From: Bacteroidota bacterium
GTDB lineage: Bacteria > Bacteroidota > Bacteroidia > Chitinophagales > Chitinophagaceae
Reading direction: 5' to 3'
Length of the DNA stretch: 5,580 nt
Assembly: GCA_023436685.1 (NCBI GenBank)
Contig: JAEZIL010000174.1
Location: 1-5,580, forward strand
The position numbers and the translations under genes are program-made. A model generated the notes under the pieces. It searched no databases. It was not told the DNA's origin and saw only the letters and a list, made by a program, of their open reading frames with translations. Within the stretch, counting starts at the first letter, position 1. Each line of letters starts with the position of its first letter. This document shows positions 1 to 5,580 of the stretch, one piece after another.

Positions 1-1656
1 GGTATTGGCATGACTGCCGAGGAGATTAAGAAATATATCAACCAAATAGCTTTTTCAGGTGCAACAGAATTCATGGAGAAATTTAAGGAAGCCAAAGATG
101 CTAATGAAATAATTGGCAAATTTGGCCTCGGTTTCTATTCTGCATTTATGGTAGCCGATAAAGTAGAAATAGATACTTTATCCTACCAGGAAGATGCTAA
201 ACCAGCTAAATGGACTTGCGATGGCAGCACTAGCTTTGAAATATCTTCTGGTACCCGTACAGAAAGAGGAACAGGCATCACCCTCTATATTAATAGCGAG
301 TCGGAGGAATTCCTGGAAGAACATCGCCTGCAGCAAATACTGGAAAAATACTGCAGGTTCCTGCCCGTTCCTATTCAATATGGTAATAGAGCAGAACAAA
401 TAGCTGATGGTGAAGATGAAGATGGCAAGCCCAAATATAAAAACATTGATGTTGCCAATATTATCAATACTACCCAACCAATATGGACAAAAGCCCCTGC
501 CGAGCTTAAAGATGAGGATTACCTTCAATTTTACAGGGAGCTATACCCTTTCTCTGATGAACCATTGTTCTGGATACATCTGAATGTTGACTATCCATTC
601 AACCTTACAGGTGTACTTTACTTTCCCAAAATAAAACAGGAGCTTGAACTACAACGCAATAAGATCAAACTATTCTCGCGCCAGGTATTTATTACTGACG
701 AAGTAAAAGATATAGTTCCGGAATTCCTTATGCTATTACATGGGGTAATCGACTCGCCAGATATACCGCTGAATGTGTCACGCAGCTTTTTACAAGCCGA
801 TAGCAATGTAAAGAAGATCAATAATTATATTACTAAGAAAGTGGCAGATAGGTTAAACGATCTGTTTAAAAAAGACCGGGAACAATATGAAGCTAAATGG
901 CAGGACATAGGACTGTTTGTAAAGTATGGAATGGTAAGCGATGAGAAATTTTATGATAAAGCAAAGGATTTCGCCTTACTTACAGATACGGATAATAAGC
1001 ATTCTACGATAGTTGAATATAGCGAAAAAGCAAAAGCACTACAAACTGACAAGCAAGGCAATATTGTACTCTTATATACCAATGATGCTGAAAAGCATCA
1101 TCCTTATGTGCAACGGGCGAAAGACCAGGGATATAGTGTTTTATTGATGGATTCTCCTATTGATCTGCATTTCATCAATCAAATGGAGCAAAAGCTGGAA
1201 AAAACACATTTTAAACGTGTAGACGCGGACATTATGAGTAAACTAATTGAAAAAGATGAAGCTATTGCTCACGTACTAACCGAAGATGAAGCTAGCCGCG
1301 TAAAAGGAATTTTTGAACAAAGTATAGCAACCCCAACTATGACAGTAAGCGTAGAAAGCCTTAACCCTGAAGATATGCCGGTAATGGTAACGATGGACGA
1401 ATTTATGCGCAGAATGAAAGAAATGTCAAAAGTAAGTGGTGGTATGAGTATGTATGGCATGCTGCCAGATAACTATAAAATAACTGTGAACGGGAATCAT
1501 AAACTTATTGACAGGATATTAAAAACTGAAGATGAAGGCAAACGAAAGCAGCTGGCCAAGCATGCACTTGATATAGCCTTATTATCGCAAGGCATGCTAA
1601 CCGGCGCTGCCCTTACTGAATTTTTAAACAGAAGTGTTACACTTATTGATGCTTAA
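1..1656 (+). CDS. htpG: Molecular chaperone HtpG (Hsp90 family), 5'-truncated by the window edge
   Basis: This is the bacterial Hsp90, a cytosolic dimeric ATPase chaperone that remodels client proteins under heat and other stress. The reading frame is open from base 1, and its first residues, GIGMT, are the end of the DxGxGM ATP-binding motif of the GHKL (Bergerat) fold. The ATG at 10 is therefore internal, and roughly 80 N-terminal residues are missing, judged against E. coli HtpG. Numbering from the first codon in the window: the glycine-rich lid motif GKFGLGFYSAF is at about 39-49, and the GTGIT strand of the ATP site is near 90-94. The middle domain carries LNVSRSFLQ at about 257-265, whose Arg (261) matches the catalytic middle-domain arginine. 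The C-terminal dimerisation domain ends the protein, with no MEEVD tail, as expected for a bacterial member. The 551 visible residues plus the missing part give about 630, normal for the family. No frameshift is seen. The gene is followed by a 499-base gap. Confidence 0.97.
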   Translation, partial: GIGMTAEEIKKYINQIAFSGATEFMEKFKEAKDANEIIGKFGLGFYSAFMVADKVEIDTLSYQEDAKPAKWTCDGSTSFEISSGTRTERGTGITLYINSESEEFLEEHRLQQILEKYCRFLPVPIQYGNRAEQIADGEDEDGKPKYKNIDVANIINTTQPIWTKAPAELKDEDYLQFYRELYPFSDEPLFWIHLNVDYPFNLTGVLYFPKIKQELELQRNKIKLFSRQVFITDEVKDIVPEFLMLLHGVIDSPDIPLNVSRSFLQADSNVKKINNYITKKVADRLNDLFKKDREQYEAKWQDIGLFVKYGMVSDEKFYDKAKDFALLTDTDNKHSTIVEYSEKAKALQTDKQGNIVLLYTNDAEKHHPYVQRAKDQGYSVLLMDSPIDLHFINQMEQKLEKTHFKRVDADIMSKLIEKDEAIAHVLTEDEASRVKGIFEQSIATPTMTVSVESLNPEDMPVMVTMDEFMRRMKEMSKVSGGMSMYGMLPDNYKITVNGNHKLIDRILKTEDEGKRKQLAKHALDIALLSQGMLTGAALTEFLNRSVTLIDA

Positions 1657-1713
1657 GTATTGTATGGCTGATGCACGGATGATTCTAAGATAACAATCAG
1701 TATTACCTGTAAT

Positions 1714-1756
1714 GAAGAGAGGTATTTTTTCTGTATTAAGAAATTAGCCCCTCTTC
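1714..1756 (+). terminator. Imperfect stem-loop downstream of htpG, possible weak terminator
   Basis: GAAGAGAGG (1714-1722) can pair with CCCCTCTTC (1748-1756) at 8 of 9 positions. Inside, TTTCT (1728-1732) pairs with AGAAA (1739-1743) around a six-base loop. The outer stem is followed by an AT-rich stretch, but not by a clear T-run, so it is not a textbook intrinsic terminator. Its place 57 bases after the htpG stop suggests a role at the 3' end of that transcript; this is inference. Confidence 0.3.
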
Positions 1757-1850
1757 TTATATAATATTGTGTTCAGACGCGTTGCCAGAATTATTGGCGC
1801 CGATTAAAACTCTTAACTGAATAACGGTTCTCGGACGACTGATAAATCTC

Positions 1851-1874
1851 AGCTTCTTCAAATTTGAAGAAGCT
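1851..1874. repeat. Perfect 24-bp palindrome (inverted repeat, no mismatches)
   Basis: AGCTTCTTCA (1851-1860), central AATT (1861-1864), then TGAAGAAGCT (1865-1874) is identical to its own reverse complement over all 24 bases. In DNA it could be a dimeric regulator's operator. In RNA it would form a 10-bp stem with an AATT loop. No T-run follows on either strand, so an intrinsic terminator is unlikely. It lies about 280 bases upstream of the catalase start and about 40 bases upstream of the small ORF at 1913. I do not recognise it as the site of a known regulator. Confidence 0.85.
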
Positions 1875-1912
1875 TAAATACTATAGTTGTTATAATGGTT
1901 ATGTAAACCAGT

Positions 1913-2050
1913 ATGACAACATGGGAAACATGCTACACAAATGCTTTGCTGAGCTCGCCTACGAAAAAACTAAAGCTGCAAATCATAAAAATTTTCATTA
2001 ACCTGGCTCTGCAATACGATGAACTTGCAAGTCAATTGTTTGAGCAATAA
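1913..2050 (+). CDS. Possible small protein of 45 residues, unknown function
   Basis: An ATG at 1913, shortly after an in-frame stop (1904-1906), opens a 45-codon frame ending in TAA at 2048-2050. The product starts MTTWETCYTNALL, has a lysine-rich middle (TKKLKLQIIK, about residues 16-25) and ends in a helix-prone acidic stretch (LALQYDELASQLFEQ). The composition looks more protein-like than the other frames here. After the stop the same frame stays open for 26 more codons, to TAA at 2129-2131, so it could also be the remains of a longer gene. There is no Shine-Dalgarno sequence, which is not informative in Bacteroidota. I recognise no family. Chance ORFs of this length are common, so the call is tentative. 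Confidence 0.25.
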   Translation: MTTWETCYTNALLSSPTKKLKLQIIKIFINLALQYDELASQLFEQ

Positions 2051-2155
2051 CGGAAATGCATATACAGGCTGTATAAACCTGATAGAATGGGTTGCCCCGG
2101 TAAAAGGAACGGTTTTAATGCCGCTACATAAATTATTTACCAAAAAAATCAGGTT

Positions 2156-3115
2156 ATGTTCTATCATGTTAAAGAATTACAGTTCAATGCAAGGGTGTCC
2201 AGACCCGATCCGGCATTTGCGACATTATTACTGGAACAATTTGGCGGTGCTAATGGTGAATTAGCCGCTGCTATGAGATATTTCACTCAGGCATTTTCGT
2301 GTAAACGTCCTCATCCTGACAAGTATGATATGTTAATGGATATTGCGATTGAAGAATTCAGTCATTTGGAAATTGTGGGCGCAACTATACAAATGTTATT
2401 ACAAGGGGTAAATGGAGATTTAAAAAATGCTGCCGAAGAATCAGAAATAATGCAAATGATGAACGGGAAGGCAACGAAAGAAGAATATATTCATCAATCT
2501 TTTATTGCGCCTAAATTTTTAGTAGGCAGTGCGGGGGGACCTGTCATTACTGATAGCCAAGGGGTACCATGGACGGCAGCATATATAAATGGAGATGCTA
2601 CCGGCGAATTAACGGCTGACCTCAGATCGAACATTGCAGCAGAATCGAGAGCGAAAATGGTATATGAATATCTGATGCAATTTACTAATGACCCATACGT
2701 AAAAGAAACTTTAAGCTTCCTGATGACCCGTGAGATTGCACACTTCCAGATGTTTGAGGCTGCACTGGATACAATTCAACCAAACTTCCCGCCGGGAACA
2801 TTGCAAGGTGACCCCCGATATAGCAATCTATACTTCAACATGTCGAACGGTAGTGCTATACGTGGCCCATGGAACCAGGGTGAAACCTCCCAGCTTGGCG
2901 AAGAATGGCAATTTGTTGCAAATCCCGTAAAGAAGGTAATGGAAACAAATGGTTTAACTGAATGTGAGCCTACCGGTACATCGAGAACTATGGAAGGCGT
3001 GAAAGATATAGACCATGCCAGAAGCAAGGAACTGAGTGAAGAGGTGAAGATGGCAACCCCTCCAAGCCCTATGTCCTGGAACTTTTCATATCCCGAAGAT
3101 GGGCAAATGAAATAA
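2156..3115 (+). CDS. Manganese (non-haem, dimanganese) catalase, complete
   Basis: The product is a 319-residue ferritin-like four-helix-bundle enzyme that converts hydrogen peroxide to water and oxygen at a two-manganese centre, protecting the cytoplasm from oxidative stress. All expected metal ligands are present with the right spacing: Glu35 (GANGELAAAM), Glu67 and His70 (EEFSHLE), Glu163 (AAESRAK) and His196 (REIAHFQMFE). Glu193 matches the conserved second-shell glutamate. These correspond to Glu35, Glu66, His69, Glu148, His181 and Glu178 of the Lactobacillus plantarum enzyme. The start at 2156 is supported by MFYHVKELQ, the usual N-terminus of this family, and by an A-rich stretch just upstream. 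There is no signal peptide. The C-terminal tail (about 240-319) is polar and proline-containing, the part that in relatives packs across subunits. Length is normal for the family. The gene is closed by an intrinsic terminator and appears monocistronic. Confidence 0.96.
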   Translation: MFYHVKELQFNARVSRPDPAFATLLLEQFGGANGELAAAMRYFTQAFSCKRPHPDKYDMLMDIAIEEFSHLEIVGATIQMLLQGVNGDLKNAAEESEIMQMMNGKATKEEYIHQSFIAPKFLVGSAGGPVITDSQGVPWTAAYINGDATGELTADLRSNIAAESRAKMVYEYLMQFTNDPYVKETLSFLMTREIAHFQMFEAALDTIQPNFPPGTLQGDPRYSNLYFNMSNGSAIRGPWNQGETSQLGEEWQFVANPVKKVMETNGLTECEPTGTSRTMEGVKDIDHARSKELSEEVKMATPPSPMSWNFSYPEDGQMK

Positions 3116-3135
3116 AAGAATATTTAGCCGTGTGT

Positions 3136-3161
3136 AAAGCCTGCAATTGCGGGCTTTTTTT
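3136..3161 (+). terminator. Rho-independent terminator of the Mn catalase gene
   Basis: AAAGCCTGC (3136-3144) pairs with GCGGGCTTT (3149-3157), including one G-T pair, around an AATT loop. The stem runs into a run of seven T (3155-3161). It starts 20 bases after the catalase stop codon and separates that gene from the AraC-type gene downstream. Confidence 0.9.
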
Positions 3162-3200
3162 ATGATTTACACATACTATATGCTGATACAGACATAGGCC

Positions 3201-3208
3201 TATATTTG
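3201..3208 (+). promoter_or_regulatory. Candidate Bacteroidota -7 promoter box (TATATTTG)
   Basis: TATATTTG matches the Bacteroidota primary-sigma -7 consensus TAnnTTTG at every fixed position. A good TTG-type -33 box is not visible about 20 bases upstream, which lowers confidence. If used, transcription would begin around 3213-3216, on or next to the first ATG of the AraC-type gene, giving a leaderless or nearly leaderless mRNA. Confidence 0.4.
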
Positions 3209-3212
3209 TATT

Positions 3213-3995
3213 ATGCACATGCAAATGTATAATATCAACCCAAAGTTGCAGGCATATATAAAAGCTATATGCACTATGGATTGTAATGATGATACAGATA
3301 CCCGCCACATACGAGTGCTGCCTGATGCTTGTGTAGAGCTATTCATTAATTATACAAGCACCCCCGTAGCCATTATAGATAATCAGCTGCACAAGCAGAG
3401 CATTGTTACTTTTCGCATGAGCTGCCATAAGGATGTGCAAATGCGCAAGGGAAGCGGATGCCTGGCAATCTGCTTTTATCCTGGTGTAGCTCACAGATTC
3501 TTTCAACTTCCAATGTCTACGCTGGCAGATACAACCACAATACTTAATGACCTATGGGGTTGTATGGCTACAGAAGTGGAAGACAGGATTGCCAATGCCG
3601 CTAGCAACACAGAACGCGTAGCAATTGCAGAGTACTACTTGCTACAAAAGCTGACTACAAGCAAGGCCGATAAACAAATAGAATATAGTCTGCAAAAAAT
3701 ACACCGTTCAGCTGGCAGTTTATCAATTGCCGATCTGATACGAGACATAGGTATTACCCAAAGACATTTATCCCGCAAATTCCAAGAACATGTAGGTTTG
3801 TCTCCCAAAGAGTACATAAAAGTCAATAGATTCATACAATCGTTGCAGTATTTAAAAAGGTATCCTGCTTGCTCACTTACAGAAATAGCGTATGAAAGCG
3901 ATTATTATGATCAGGCCCATTTCATACGAGATTATAAGACATATACCGGCTACACGCCTCGCGAAGTAGTACACTCACCCCATATTTTGTATTGA
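3213..3995 (+). CDS. AraC-family transcriptional regulator
   Basis: This 260-residue protein has an N-terminal sensor-like domain (about 1-145, resembling the DUF6597 type common in Bacteroidota AraC regulators) and a C-terminal AraC DNA-binding domain (about 155-255). The first helix-turn-helix is around SIADLIRDIGITQRHLSRKF (171-190), followed by the typical GLSPKEY linker (195-201). The second is around SLTEIAYESDYYDQAHFIRD (221-240), followed by the signature TGYTPREV. The position usually held by Gly before YYDQAHF is Asp here, a modest deviation. Three in-frame ATGs (3213, 3219, 3225) compete as starts; I give the first. The motif TYTGYTPREV near the end and the length show that the gene is complete. 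The inducer is unknown. The nearest plausible target is the reductase-like gene 60 bases downstream, or the regulator's own promoter. Confidence 0.93.
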   Translation: MHMQMYNINPKLQAYIKAICTMDCNDDTDTRHIRVLPDACVELFINYTSTPVAIIDNQLHKQSIVTFRMSCHKDVQMRKGSGCLAICFYPGVAHRFFQLPMSTLADTTTILNDLWGCMATEVEDRIANAASNTERVAIAEYYLLQKLTTSKADKQIEYSLQKIHRSAGSLSIADLIRDIGITQRHLSRKFQEHVGLSPKEYIKVNRFIQSLQYLKRYPACSLTEIAYESDYYDQAHFIRDYKTYTGYTPREVVHSPHILY

Positions 3996-4008
3996 TGTCC
4001 GTTTTGTA
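3985..4008 (+). promoter_or_regulatory. Direct repeat TTTTGTA x2 between regulator and reductase genes
   Basis: TTTTGTA occurs at 3985-3991, overlapping the end of the AraC-type gene, and again at 4002-4008, 17 bases apart start to start. Tandem half-sites with this kind of spacing suit AraC-type regulators. TTTGTATT from the first copy also occurs at 3205-3212, directly before the regulator's own start. An operator role is inference; the motifs are short and AT-rich and could recur by chance. Confidence 0.2.
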
Positions 4009-4055
4009 CAATCATGCTTTGATAGCTTTACTCAACTTTGCAAATAAAATAGATT

Positions 4056-4589
4056 ATGCGCAAACTAATTTTGGGACTAGCAGTTACCCTAGACGGCTAC
4101 ATTGAAGGCCCTAACGGAGAATATGACTGGTGCTATACAGACCAGGATTATGGGCTAAACGATTTCTTCAAACGAATAGACGCCATGTTCATTGGCCGCA
4201 AAAGCTATGAGATAGCACAACAATATGCTAACAAAAACGAAGCAGGCATACCGGGAATGCCATCACTAACTGAATATGTATTCTCCAACACATTATCCGC
4301 AGTGAAGGATGGGGCTATTTTAATTTCGGGTGACAGCATGAATGAGGCCCGCAAAATAAAAGAACAGCCAGGCAAAGATATATGGCTATACGGAGGTGCC
4401 TCGCTTACAAATTGCATGATGAAGGAAGGACTAGTAGACGAGTTATGGCTATCGGTGCATCCTATACTCCTAGGCAAAGGCAAACCTCTTTTTCACACTC
4501 AGGATAAACGTACTCAACTCACTCTGCTACACAGTAAAACTTATGAAACGGGCCTGGTATCGTTACGTTACGGGGTAAGTAGGCTATAA
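4056..4589 (+). CDS. Dihydrofolate reductase family (RibD C-terminal-like) protein
   Basis: The 177-residue product has the dihydrofolate-reductase fold of the RibD C-terminal / YyaP-YwjB group, cytosolic proteins presumed to be NAD(P)H-dependent reductases whose substrates are mostly unknown. Visible motifs are the N-terminal strand and loop LAVTLDGYIEGPNGEYDW (8-25), GRKSYE (47-52) in the cofactor-binding region, VFSNTL (75-80), the glycine-rich WLYGGASL (110-117) and the late signature DELWLSVHPILLGKGKPLF (128-146). Length is typical for the group. The deaminase half of a true RibD is absent, so a role in riboflavin synthesis should not be assumed, and it is not a classical FolA. The start follows an A-rich stretch without Shine-Dalgarno. 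The gene lies 60 bases behind the AraC-type gene on the same strand, with no terminator seen between them, so read-through or co-transcription is plausible. Confidence 0.92.
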   Translation: MRKLILGLAVTLDGYIEGPNGEYDWCYTDQDYGLNDFFKRIDAMFIGRKSYEIAQQYANKNEAGIPGMPSLTEYVFSNTLSAVKDGAILISGDSMNEARKIKEQPGKDIWLYGGASLTNCMMKEGLVDELWLSVHPILLGKGKPLFHTQDKRTQLTLLHSKTYETGLVSLRYGVSRL

Positions 4590-4590
4590 T

Positions 4591-4602
4591 TTGATATATC
4601 AA
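4591..4602. repeat. 12-bp perfect palindrome at the convergent gene junction
   Basis: TTGATATATCAA is self-complementary and sits two bases after the reductase stop codon, in the 27-base gap before the convergent PAS gene. It is short, lacks GC pairs in quantity and has no T-run, so it is at best a weak bidirectional 3'-end element. No standard terminator is visible for either gene. Confidence 0.35.
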
Positions 4603-4616
4603 GCTGATGGAAATGC

Positions 4617-5580
4617 CTAATCATTTATAAGCTTGGTTTTGTCATTTATCTCGCGAATTACCTTATCAAGCTGTTTTGATGAATGTCGTACCCCCTCCAA
4701 TATTTCTGCATTAGAAGCATCGGAGGGGTCATTATACTTTATTAGTTCGGTAAGACCGAGAATAGTAGCTACATGGTTACGAACTTTATGAGATTGCAGC
4801 CAGGCTATTTCTCTTAGCTCTTTATTTTGAAGTTCTATACGCTGCAGGTATTGCTTAGGGCCGGTAATGTCTCTCGTAAAGCAACTAACCCCGAGTACTT
4901 TCCCGGACCGATCTAATATAGGATTAAATTTAGTTTCACTGTATTTTATTGTATCTCCAGTCTTTAATTCCTGCTCTATAACAAACCTTTCCCCTTTTAG
5001 CCCCCGCGAATAGTAACCCTGCCATTCATCTATCGCAGCTTCGCTGAAGCGCTTATCAATAATACTTTGCCCGGGCAATGGCGTTTGCCCTGTTATAGCT
5101 TTTACCCTGTTGACATATGCCTGGTTAGCGGAAATCAGGTTGAGATGCTCATCGATAGACCAAATAAGATCTTCAGTATTATCTATCATTGCTTTTAAAT
5201 TCAAATCATCAGCAATGATCTTCTCTTGCAGGTTCTTCTCAGCTGTTATATCTCTCGAGAAACAACTAATGCCAGTTACTTCATTCTTCTCATTCCTTAT
5301 AGGATTAAAACTGATTTCGGCGTATCGTGGCACCCCCACCCCTTCGTCTTTCCATATCATTTTATATGCTTCACCAGCAAAAGCACGGTCAAAATAACCG
5401 GCCCATTGGCTAAATGCTTCACGGCCAAAGTCTGATTCGTTAAGATCGTCTTTATACTTTCCCGTTATCAAATGAAGGTGTTGCCAGAAGGCCTCATTGG
5501 CCGAAATGATCTTGTATTCCCTATCGGTTGACCAGATCATGTCGTTTGTGTTATTTATAATTGCCCTAAGTTTTTGTTGT
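4617..5580 (-). CDS. PAS-repeat sensory protein with HisKA-like C-terminus, lacking an ATPase domain; 5' end outside the window
   Basis: The frame is open to the right edge. The 13 codons before the ATG at 5540 read as the start of a PAS domain (LRAIINNTNDMIWSTD), so that ATG is internal and the gene begins beyond the window. In the 320 visible residues there are two PAS domains of the same type (about 4-115 and 126-240). Each begins L(R/K)A(I/M)I(N/D)NT and ends with FNPI, G(I/V)SCF(S/T)RDIT, the PAS/PAC end motif. A C-terminal segment (about 245-320) looks like the dimerisation/phosphotransfer helices of a histidine kinase, with IAWLQSHKVRNHVATILGL around His264. The usual SHELRTPL-type box is altered: the acidic residue after His is Lys and the Pro is His. 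The protein then stops, with no HATPase_c domain. No membrane segment is visible here, suggesting a cytosolic signalling protein. Ligand and partner are unknown. It converges with the reductase gene. Confidence 0.88.
   Translation of the reverse strand, partial: QQKLRAIINNTNDMIWSTDREYKIISANEAFWQHLHLITGKYKDDLNESDFGREAFSQWAGYFDRAFAGEAYKMIWKDEGVGVPRYAEISFNPIRNEKNEVTGISCFSRDITAEKNLQEKIIADDLNLKAMIDNTEDLIWSIDEHLNLISANQAYVNRVKAITGQTPLPGQSIIDKRFSEAAIDEWQGYYSRGLKGERFVIEQELKTGDTIKYSETKFNPILDRSGKVLGVSCFTRDITGPKQYLQRIELQNKELREIAWLQSHKVRNHVATILGLTELIKYNDPSDASNAEILEGVRHSSKQLDKVIREINDKTKLIND

Larger units (their letters stand above)
1657..2155. other. 499-base intergenic stretch without a recognised gene
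   Basis: This gap between htpG and the Mn catalase gene is long compared with the other gaps here (27-97 bases). No RNA gene, insertion sequence or known protein family was recognised. Its visible contents are an imperfect stem-loop at 1714-1756, a perfect 24-bp palindrome at 1851-1874, and a short open frame at 1913-2050. That frame stays open past its stop up to a second stop at 2129-2131. The gap presumably also holds the catalase promoter, but I could not find a convincing Bacteroidota-type TTG / TAnnTTTG pair. The second half could be remnants of a decayed small gene, a real small gene, or a long regulatory leader; the sequence alone does not decide. Confidence 0.6.

Noticed and set aside
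10..12. ATG at 10 as the start of htpG
   Set aside because: The three codons before it encode GIG of the conserved DxGxGM ATP-binding motif and the frame is open to the window edge, so the ATG is internal.
178..528. 116-codon minus-strand frame inside htpG
   Set aside because: It lies entirely within the well-conserved htpG coding sequence on the opposite strand and is hydrophobic, as expected of an antisense shadow.
1891..1896. TATAAT as a -10 promoter box upstream of the small ORF
   Set aside because: There is no matching -35 box at 16-18 bases upstream, and Bacteroidota use a different consensus; the hexamer is easily found by chance in AT-rich DNA.
1970..2167. 65-codon minus-strand frame in the intergenic gap
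   Set aside because: It has no recognisable motif or start signal and lies opposite the small plus-strand frame; most likely chance.
2019..2264. 81-codon plus-strand frame overlapping the catalase start
   Set aside because: It overlaps the first 109 bases of the catalase gene in another frame and ends in it; its second half is a shadow of coding sequence. Its first half might belong to a decayed gene but shows no recognisable motif.
4056..4589. Assignment as folA or ribD
   Set aside because: The motifs fit the RibD C-terminal-like group (DELWLSVHPILLGKGKPLF) but no deaminase domain is present, and the classical FolA motif pattern is not seen.
4590..4616. Frameshift that removed an ATPase domain from the PAS protein
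   Set aside because: The DNA beyond the stop is occupied by an intact reductase gene on the other strand and shows no HATPase motif in any frame, so the short C-terminus looks genuine.
5538..5540. ATG at 5540 (minus strand) as the start of the PAS protein
   Set aside because: The 13 upstream codons continue the PAS consensus without a stop, matching the start of the second PAS unit; the gene begins outside the window.

Overview
The window looks like chromosomal DNA from a member of the Bacteroidota, probably a Chitinophagaceae-like soil or water bacterium. This is inferred from the AT-rich sequence, start codons preceded by A-rich stretches rather than Shine-Dalgarno sequences, a Bacteroidota-type TATATTTG promoter box, the Bacteroidota flavour of HtpG, and a PAS protein ending in a 'SHKVR' helix. 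I could not run a database search, so the family placement is tentative.

Layout, left to right. (1) 1-1656 (+): most of htpG (Hsp90 chaperone); its first ~80 codons lie outside the window. (2) 1657-2155: a 499-base stretch with no recognisable gene. It holds an imperfect stem-loop just after htpG, a perfect 24-bp palindrome at 1851-1874, and a possible 45-codon ORF at 1913-2050. (3) 2156-3115 (+): a complete, apparently active manganese (non-haem) catalase, closed by a clear intrinsic terminator at 3136-3161. (4) 3213-3995 (+): an AraC-family regulator that may be translated from a leaderless or nearly leaderless mRNA. (5) 4056-4589 (+): a dihydrofolate-reductase-fold (RibD C-terminal-like) protein 60 bases behind it, perhaps co-transcribed with or controlled by the regulator. 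(6) 4617-5580 (-): the C-terminal part of a PAS-repeat signalling protein, convergent with the reductase gene and running off the right edge. It ends in a histidine-kinase-like dimerisation helix pair but has no ATPase domain.

How the genes fit together: htpG (protein folding stress) and the Mn catalase (peroxide removal) are both stress-protection genes, but the long gap between them argues against one operon. The AraC regulator and the reductase form a plausible regulator-target pair. The PAS protein is a separate sensory unit. No phage, transposon, CRISPR, toxin-antitoxin or defence module is visible. The least explained items are the palindrome and small ORF in the 1657-2155 gap and the ATPase-less PAS/HisKA-like protein with an altered H-box.
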